Shown piece by piece: positions 57,281 to 64,000 of a stretch of 64,000 bases of DNA. The notes beneath the pieces were generated by a model that worked only from the letters and a program-made list of their open reading frames with translations, searched no databases and had not been told where the DNA came from. Origin of the DNA: Micromussa lordhowensis (taxonomy: Eukaryota > Cnidaria > Anthozoa > Scleractinia > Lobophylliidae); assembly GCA_964020085.1 (NCBI GenBank), contig OZ026604.1:29951618-30015617 (forward strand). The letters are read 5' to 3'. Position numbers and translations under genes: made by a program. Within the stretch, counting starts at the first letter, position 1. Each line of letters starts with the position of its first letter.

Positions 57281-60200
57281 TATATCTTGTGAACGCCCAA
57301 CAAAATATTTCTTCAATCTAGAAAAACGTAATTATAAGAAAAAGACTATCAGTGAACTGCGACTACAAGATGACTCGACAACGAACAATGGAAATGTAGT
57401 TCTAGACCAAATTGAAACTTACTTTAAAAATCTCTATACATCTGACTATACCTATTCTAGCGAAGAATGGGACGCTTTTACCTTCGATTTGAAAATCCCT
57501 AAGCTTTCGGACGAAGACCGGGACAACCTAGAAGGTCCACTTTCATATGACGAATGTAAAAAAGTATTAGAAACTTTCCAGGCTGATAAAGCCCCAGGGG
57601 AAGATGGATTTACAGCCGAATTCTATAATTTTTTCTTTGAACTATTAGGCAATGACTTAATAGCAAGTTTCAATGAAGCTCAAGAAAAAGGAGAACTAAG
57701 CATCTCTCAACGAAGAGGTGTAATTACGCTAACTCCAAAAGAAGATGGCTCATTATTAGATTTATCCAACTGGAGACCGATTACATTATTAAATGTCGAC
57801 TTTAAGATAGCCGCTAAAGCAATAGCTAAACGACTTGAACAAGTACTCCCAGATCTGATTCATCCAGACCAAACAGGCTTTGTAAAGGGTAGATATATAG
57901 GTGAAAACATTCGACTCATAGCAGATGTAATGGAAGCAACGACATCTCACAACCTTACCGGCATACTAACATCATTAGACTTTCGGAAGGCCTTTGACTC
58001 TTTAGAATGGCCGTTTATTATGAAGACGCTCGATTGCTTTAATTTTGGAGCCGATATTAAACGTTGGGTGAATACTTTCTATTCGAACATAGAAAGCACG
58101 GTAATCAACAATGGCTTTAGAACGAACTGGTTTAAACCGTCTAAAGGTGTCCGCCAGGGCTGCCCTCTCTCTCCTTATCTGTTTATTCTCTCGTCCGAAA
58201 TCCTCTCAAATAAAATTCGGCAAGACCCCAGCATAAAAGGTATCAAGATCTATGAAAATGAAATTAAGCTTTCACAATTTGCAGATGATACCACTCTCTT
58301 TAACGCTGACTTAGCATCACTAGAAAGGGCACTAAAAATAATTGATGATTTTGGGAGAATAGCTGGTCTTTCCTTAAATGTTAAAAAAACAAAGGCTATT
58401 TGGCTGGGCAAATGGGCAAATAATAAAAATAAACCCCTAAACCTGAAATGGCTCCATAGCCCAGTGAAAATATTAGGAATTCACTTCTCAAACGATGAAA
58501 AAAGAAATAATGAGCTTAACTTCATGCAAAAGGTCCAAAGATTACAAACAAAGCTCGATATGTGGGGTGGAAGAGACTTGACAATATTCGGAAGGGCTAT
58601 GATACTAAAAACCCTGGGATTATCGCAACTTGTCTATTCTGCTTCAAACCTAGTGGTTCCTCAGGGAATTGCGGAGACAGTGAAAACTAAATCTTTTAAA
58701 TTTCTCTGGCGAAATAAAAAAGATAAAATAAAAAGATCTGGTCTTTATCAAGAACCAAATAGGGGCGGAATCCGTGTGACTGATCCCAACATAATGTTCA
58801 AGGATTTAAAGCTAGCATGGATCCCTAGAATCCTGGCCTCTGACAAAAGGAATTGGTGCACCATACTATGTGACCTAACCACTTTCTCAAGAAAATGGGA
58901 GGACTGAACTTTCTTTTAAGATGCAACTATGATGCGTTTTTTTTCAACGACCTTCCGACCTTTTACAAAAGAATTCTTGATAGTTTTAATGAATTAAAAA
59001 CTCTTTATAATTACTACCAAAAACAAGATATAGTTTTGTTCAACAACAAAGAAATACTTGTGGGCGGCAAACCGATTTTTTTAGTAAATGGTTTAAAAAG
59101 AGAATTATTTCAATTAAAGACCTACTTACTGAAAGCGGCAACTTCTTGACATTCCAGGAATTCTCACTCAAATACTCATGCCAAACTAATTTTCTCCAAT
59201 ATTATCAAGTGATAAGCGCCATCCCGAAGCACCTTCGTTCCATTGCCAAACAGACCGACGGCTTCAACAAACCTTTTTTCACCAGCAATAATAACATCTT
59301 CCCTCTGGGCGAAACTGTACAAATTAATCTAGGTAAGGCCAAGTCAAGAGATTTTTATAAACTGCTTAATGCAAAAACTCACAACGAGGACCATACGGGC
59401 CCTCTACGCTGGAGCCAAAATCTATCAATAAATAGCGATACTTGGGGCAAGATTTTCGAGTCTTTGAAAAACATCTGCAAGGAAACTAAGCTCAAAGAGT
59501 TTCAATTTAAACTCATCCATAGAATTATAGTAACAAACAAAGAACTGTTCAGATTTGGAATCAAGCCTGACGACAAATGTCTGTACTGTGGAGATAAAGA
59601 CTCCATCGAGCACACATTCATTGAATGCCCGTTCACTAAGACCTTTGAACAAAAGGTCATTCAATGGTTCAACCAAACAAACCTATGTCAGATCCTCCCC
59701 ACCACCGAGGAAGTCTTATTTGGCATCTTTTCTAGCACTTGTGATGCACGAATAAAAAAGAAATTTAACTACACCATCTTAGCTATGCGCCAATACATAT
59801 ATGCAAACAAAACAAATAGCAAAACCATCTCCATTCACGAGTTTATCGACAAATTACTCGTTAAATATAACCTTGAAAATATTCATTAACAAGAATCACT
59901 CCAGGTAAATGTTTCTCCTCATCCCATGTCTATAATCTTTAAAATATTCACTGAGTATCGCCCAGTGGTTCACTCCTGATAAGTAGTCCAACGTAAACAT
60001 GTGGTTAGTTGGTGATGCATATATATATAGCCTTTCAGGACAGTATTTGTTTCTTTGTTCATATAACTAGTCTCTTTTCTTCTTTTTGTTTTTGTAACAG
60101 TCGAGATCTAAAGGTCATATATTAAATTTATCATAAATAGGTTTTAGTAAACAATGTAATGGTGTTCGGAAAAGAAATAACTAGATTGTATTGTTGTACT

Positions 60201-60424
60201 AGGAAACAAAAAGTAAAAATAAGTACTAGAGATTACTAGTGATTATACCAATCACTAAAGTGTTGTAATAAGTAGAGAGATGTTGAGTAGTGTAAGTAAA
60301 GTAATGTAATGTAAGTAGCATGTATGTGTAAGTATAATATTCGTTCTGTAAGTAGTGTAAGTGTTTCGAGTTGTAAATAAAATTGCTTAATTATTTAAAA
60401 AAATATATATATATATCTTGTGAA
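57281..60424 (+). mobile_element. 5'-truncated L1/Tx1-like LINE with 13-bp target duplication
   Basis: The insertion (57294-60411) is flanked by identical tatatcttgtgaa at 57281-57293 and 60412-60424. It starts inside ORF2 at RPTKYFFNLEKRNY, so endonuclease and ORF1 are missing, and ends after a 3' UTR of about 0.5 kb with an A/AT-rich tail. It belongs to the same family as the element at 48-53.6 kb but differs clearly in sequence. Confidence 0.92.
57294..59889 (+). pseudogene. LINE ORF2 remnant: reverse transcriptase and zinc finger
   Basis: The frame to 58907 has APGEDGFTAEFYN, NWRPITLLNVDFK, SLDFRKAFDSLEW, KGVRQGCPLSPYLF and LSQFADDTT. A frameshift near 58890-58907 leads to GGLNFLLRCNYD, and another near 59130-59150 leads to TFQEFSLKYS and the zinc motif CLYCGD...HTFIECP. 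The frame ends at 59889. Two frameshifts and 5' truncation make it non-functional. Confidence 0.88.
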
Positions 60425-61639
60425 GATTCTTATATTGCAAAACTCGACAGATTGATTTACTTCGTTACACGAACAGGTAGAAAGATAATAATACATCATG
60501 ATACAAAGGGTGGCTTATGGTCCTTCGCAACATGTTCAAAAATTCTGTGTATCGCCATAGGCGTACGAGCTAGGGGGGGCGATAGGGACTGAACCCCTCC
60601 CCCCGTCCCCCACCTACGGAAATTTTGTGATTATTCGGGCAAAACGCTCATGATTCGGGTAACGTTTCGTAAAGTTTCTAGTTCGTTACTTTTTTGTGGA
60701 TTGTTTCTTTTAAGGCGGGGGTAAAGGTGAATTGAAGTGAAATTTTGGTAAGTTTAAAGAGAGGTTGAAAGGGGAAAAAAGGGTTATGGAACACCACCAG
60801 ACAGTTGCCCGACCGCACAATGGCACCCCAGGTTGTTGGGCGACTGTTTGGAGTGTATGTACCAATTTTTAATTTCAAACTCTAATCTTAAAACAACAAG
60901 AAATCTCCAAAATCCTATTTCCATCAATTTTACTAATCCTTTAAGAAAAAACTATTTCTCTCCAAATATACCTAAAAATCACCAAAAAATTTACAAAACA
61001 ACCCAAAACATAGATATGTGAAATGAGCATAGAGATTCTTGATTGCTTGAAACGTCAACGAGATATTTGCATTAAAAACATAATACCCAGCCAAAATACG
61101 GCTTTCGGGTTTACCCCCGCCTTAATAAGTTTTAGATTTTGCTAGATTGCGACCGTTGATAGAAGGTCATTGAGTATGAAAGCTTTGAATAATAATAATA
61201 ATAATAATTATAATAATAATTTTTGGAATTATCGCAGTTTCATTAGATGTGAAAATTGTGAGTGTTTTTGTTTTCAAGTAATTTGAGTTCGTTTGCATCC
61301 TGATTTCAACACTCACGTTCGGACCAACAACTGGCGTAATTTTCGGGCAAGAAGGTAACCGCCTCCCAAGTCCGAAGGTGCCGTATTGCCGGATTTCATA
61401 CGGTTCGGGTAGAAATTGGTAAGAGCCATTCCTATTGGTTGGCCCGGTTTAATTGGAAAATTGCGTTCAATTTTCCTCGGGTATTCCCACTGATCTCTGA
61501 TCTCTCATAATGGAAAGCACCCTCTGAAACCGCGACAAATTTGTGTGCCAGCCGACGTCAAGTAATCGATTTTTTTCGCAGTTTTTTCCATTTTTGAGTT
61601 AGGAGGTATAACGACTGACTCTCGCGGGAAACAATGTAC
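60425..61639. other. Non-coding stretch with an (AAT)n microsatellite
   Basis: AT-rich DNA without recognised genes. An aataataataat microsatellite lies at about 61188-61220 and a c-rich run (cccctccccccgtccccc) at about 60594-60611. Confidence 0.45.
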
Positions 61640-61780
61640 ACTTAATGTATGGTCCCGAGGGAAACAGTCAGTTTTGTTTTCCCGAGAGTCCTGATGTTTC
61701 CCGAGACGAAGTCGAGGGAAACATCAGGACTCGAGGGAAAACAAAACTAACTAGTTTCCCGAGGGACCATACATTAAGTG
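61640..61780. repeat. Nested palindrome
   Basis: Arms cacttaatgtatggtcccga and tcgggaaac/gggaccatacattaagtg, with inner gttttgttttccc and gatgtttcccgag pairs. MITE-like. Confidence 0.8.
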
Positions 61781-61804
61781 CTTTGTTATATAGCTAGACT
61801 TTCA

Positions 61805-61946
61805 CTCAACAAAATGAGCACTGGTGTGCTGTTGTTTTCGGCGTGAGGACAACAACTGCGCAATTGTATCCCGGTCGGGATACATTTTAATTTGATCAGG
61901 GGCACGTGACCAAGAATCAACCAATCACAGTGCTCATTTTGTTGAG
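61805..61946. repeat. Inverted repeat ctcaacaaaatgagcactg
   Basis: Arms ctcaacaaaatgagcactg and cagtgctcattttgttgag, with an inner tatcccggtcgggata palindrome. Confidence 0.85.
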
Positions 61947-62061
61947 TTGTTTCCCCTCGACCTCAATTTTCCTCTCGGGGAAACAAAACTCACTGTTTCC
62001 ACTCATGTCCAATACTGTCGCATAGAGTCCATCCGACAAAACAACGTTCTATTTGTTGTCG

Positions 62062-62410
62062 ATCGGGAAAGTTCCATTTGATTAGCGAGAAGTGGACAAA
62101 GTGCTGTCGATTCGATCGACTCGTTCGATTTGTCAAATGGAAAAGTTTACTATCGATTCGACAGGTGCGGTCGTCGATCGGACAATTGCATCGATCGGAA
62201 AATTGCATTTCGTTAGCGAGAAGTGGACAAAGTGCTGTCGATTCGATCGATCCGTTCGATTTGTCAAAAGGAAAAGTTTCCTATCGATTCGACAAGTGCG
62301 GTCGTCGATCGGACAATTGCATCTCATTAGTGACAACGGCGACCCGGTGCATGATTGTCGAATCGATCGATTCGTTCGATTGGTGGGAATGGTTATTTCA
62401 TTGTCGATTT
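62062..62410 (+). repeat. 131-bp tandem repeat rich in TCGAT
   Basis: Two and a half copies starting ttagcgagaagtggacaaag at 62082 and 62213. Units are built from tcgattcgatcgatccgttc-type and gtcgtcgatcggacaattgc blocks, so the stretch is dense in TCGA and GATC. Confidence 0.85.
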
Positions 62411-62472
62411 CACATTAAAAATTTGTCGAACCGGCGGATACACTTGAATGACGACTATAAACAAATGTACCG

Positions 62473-62880
62473 CAAAAGCGTGGGCGACAACAAACAAGAA
62501 CAAGCCAAAACAAGAACAAGCCTAATATGTATACCTCGTTCTCTAAGCGTGGGCGACAATATGACCCGTGTCGGGCGAAAGAAATTAACAATCCAGGGAC
62601 CCGTTTGGAGACAATAGCAAAAGCGTGGGCGACAACAAACAAGCCTAATATGTATACCTCGTTCTCTAAGCGTGAGCGACAATATGACCCGTGTCGGGCG
62701 AAAGAAATTAACAATTCAGGGATCCGTTTGGAGACAATAGCAAAAGCGTGGGCGACAACAAACAAGCCAAATATGTATACCTCGTTCTTCATAAGCGTGA
62801 GCGACAATATGACCCGTGTTGAGCGAAAGGAATTAACAATCGCGAAAGCGTGTGCGACAATAGCAAAAGCGTGCGCGGAA
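62473..62880 (+). repeat. Tandem repeat of about 123-145 bp, three copies
   Basis: The anchor caaaagcgtgggcgacaaca recurs at 62473, 62618 and 62741. Shared blocks are atgtatacctcgttct and caatatgacccgtgt. It follows the 131-bp repeat directly. Confidence 0.87.
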
Positions 62881-62929
62881 TTAACAATCTAAGAAAACTG
62901 CCCTAAGATACAAGCGTAATAAAGCAACA

Positions 62930-63075
62930 ATTCACCAGGTTATGTAATAGTCGTTTTTTGCCAGCGTTTATCGGTCGATTACACGAACTTTTTAAAAGGG
63001 AGTGTAACGCTCTCCAGGTTATGTAATAGTTGTGTTTTTGCCAGCGTTTATCGGGCGATTCAAGAACAGTTCTAG
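62930..63075 (+). repeat. Two tandem copies of a unit of about 70 bp
   Basis: ccaggttatgtaatagt and tttgccagcgtttatcgg occur twice, about 73 bp apart. Confidence 0.75.
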
Positions 63076-63614
63076 TCCTTTGCTTTCGTGTTTTTAGCAC
63101 CAGGAATGTTTATGTATTAGATCCTGGCTAATCCCGGAGTTAATTAACAGAGAGGCCTCTTAACATATGATTCTTTTATTCTTTAATTATAATGGTATAG
63201 TATTGTGTCCATAACAAAACTGTAACTATTTAGTCTGTCCATAGAAATTTACTACAATAGCATTTCCTTATTGCTATGTTTACAGAGCCCTAATTTGATT
63301 AATAAATTGAAATGAGACTGAAGGATATTCCTGTTGAGCATTTAATTCTACAGCTTAATTTTTTTATAGTATGAAGAATTGTCAATCTGACCGCATTGCA
63401 TATGCTTTAAAAACAAATAATTGGAAATTTTATATCTGGAACAATCAACATTAACTTGTTAAAATGTTTTGTTAATATTCACTCTACTCAATGGACCACT
63501 TGACTTGTGGTAGTGTTGCTAGATATCTCAGTCAAAAGCTTCTTTTATCAGGTCTTATGTAGTTATTATAGCATTATAGCCTTGTAACCGAAAAACCCTT
63601 GTAGGGAGTTACAA

Positions 63615-63642
63615 TAAAGTATGTATGTATGTATGTATGTCT
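63615..63642 (+). repeat. (GTAT)n microsatellite
   Basis: About six gtat units after acaataaa. Confidence 0.85.
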
Positions 63643-63688
63643 GGGTTAATATGCCTTACTGATGCAACAATTTCTGAACCACATTCCG

Positions 63689-63690
<2 letters not shown>

Positions 63691-63759
<69 letters not shown>

Positions 63760-63784
63760 GACTTTATTTATCCAGGGTAGCACG
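63691..63784 (-). repeat. (AAT)n microsatellite with LINE-like tail
   Basis: About 22 taa units followed by gactttatttatccagggta. On the minus strand this reads as a LINE 3' end (ataaagtc plus (tta)n), so a minus-strand LINE or SINE copy probably extends to the window end. Confidence 0.6.
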
Positions 63785-64000
63785 TAATAGCCACAGGCTG
63801 ATAAACTTGAACTAAAGTAACATATGGTAACTGAAACCTAACCAAAAATATACCTGAAAACAAATCCAAGGAGCTAATAGAAGCAACAAAGAAAATACAA
63901 CAAAATAAAGTACATCATTTTTTTAACTCGCCCATTTATTTGTAAATGTTAATTTCAAGAATGTTAGGCTATAAATTCACCTTTAAATTGAGGGAATGCT

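Overview
The window looks like nuclear DNA of an anthozoan cnidarian, most likely a stony coral. This rests on spliced genes with GT-AG introns, AT-rich introns full of short palindromic elements, tRNA-derived SINEs, L1/Tx1-like LINEs and a MULE-type DNA transposon. There is no sign of prokaryotic organisation. The species call is inference; no sequence comparison could be run.

Positions 1-34.5 kb hold a minus-strand cluster of PARP14-like (macro-PARP) genes. Gene B is complete: nine exons from 34524 down to 20161 join in phase into 7911 nt (2636 aa). It carries a repeat-rich disordered N-terminus, two RRMs, a KH-like block, a damaged first macro domain, a complete second macro domain, a WWE domain and a mono-ART-type PARP catalytic domain. 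Gene A (about 10.6 kb down to the window edge) has an RG-rich N-terminus, two RRMs, the same KH-like block and a first macro domain that runs off the window. Between them lie a catalytic-domain-only PARP (gene C, 17795-16247), a one-exon PARP relic near 18.7 kb, and an unrelated BTB-TLDc gene (13136-11461). Exon phases of A and B agree wherever both can be read, so they descend from one duplicated gene. In vertebrates PARP14-type proteins act in interferon and antiviral responses. A perfect match to the ISRE consensus lies 85 bp upstream of the gene B start codon.

Positions 34.5-41.7 kb are repeat-dominated: a 1.4 kb inverted-repeat element, a 365 bp MITE with target duplication, a broken copy of a secreted endonuclease gene, and between its two pieces a 20-bp minisatellite and a 217-bp satellite. 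A 4.2 kb MULE with 9-bp target duplications follows at 41685-45879.

Positions 46-64 kb hold a nearly full-length L1/Tx1-like element on the minus strand (47.95-53.6 kb, two visible lesions) nested between old inverted duplicates, an intact single-exon secreted DNA/RNA endonuclease gene (54518-55624, plus), a 5'-truncated L1-like insertion with a 13-bp target duplication (57294-60411, plus), and then only hairpins, tandem repeats and microsatellites.
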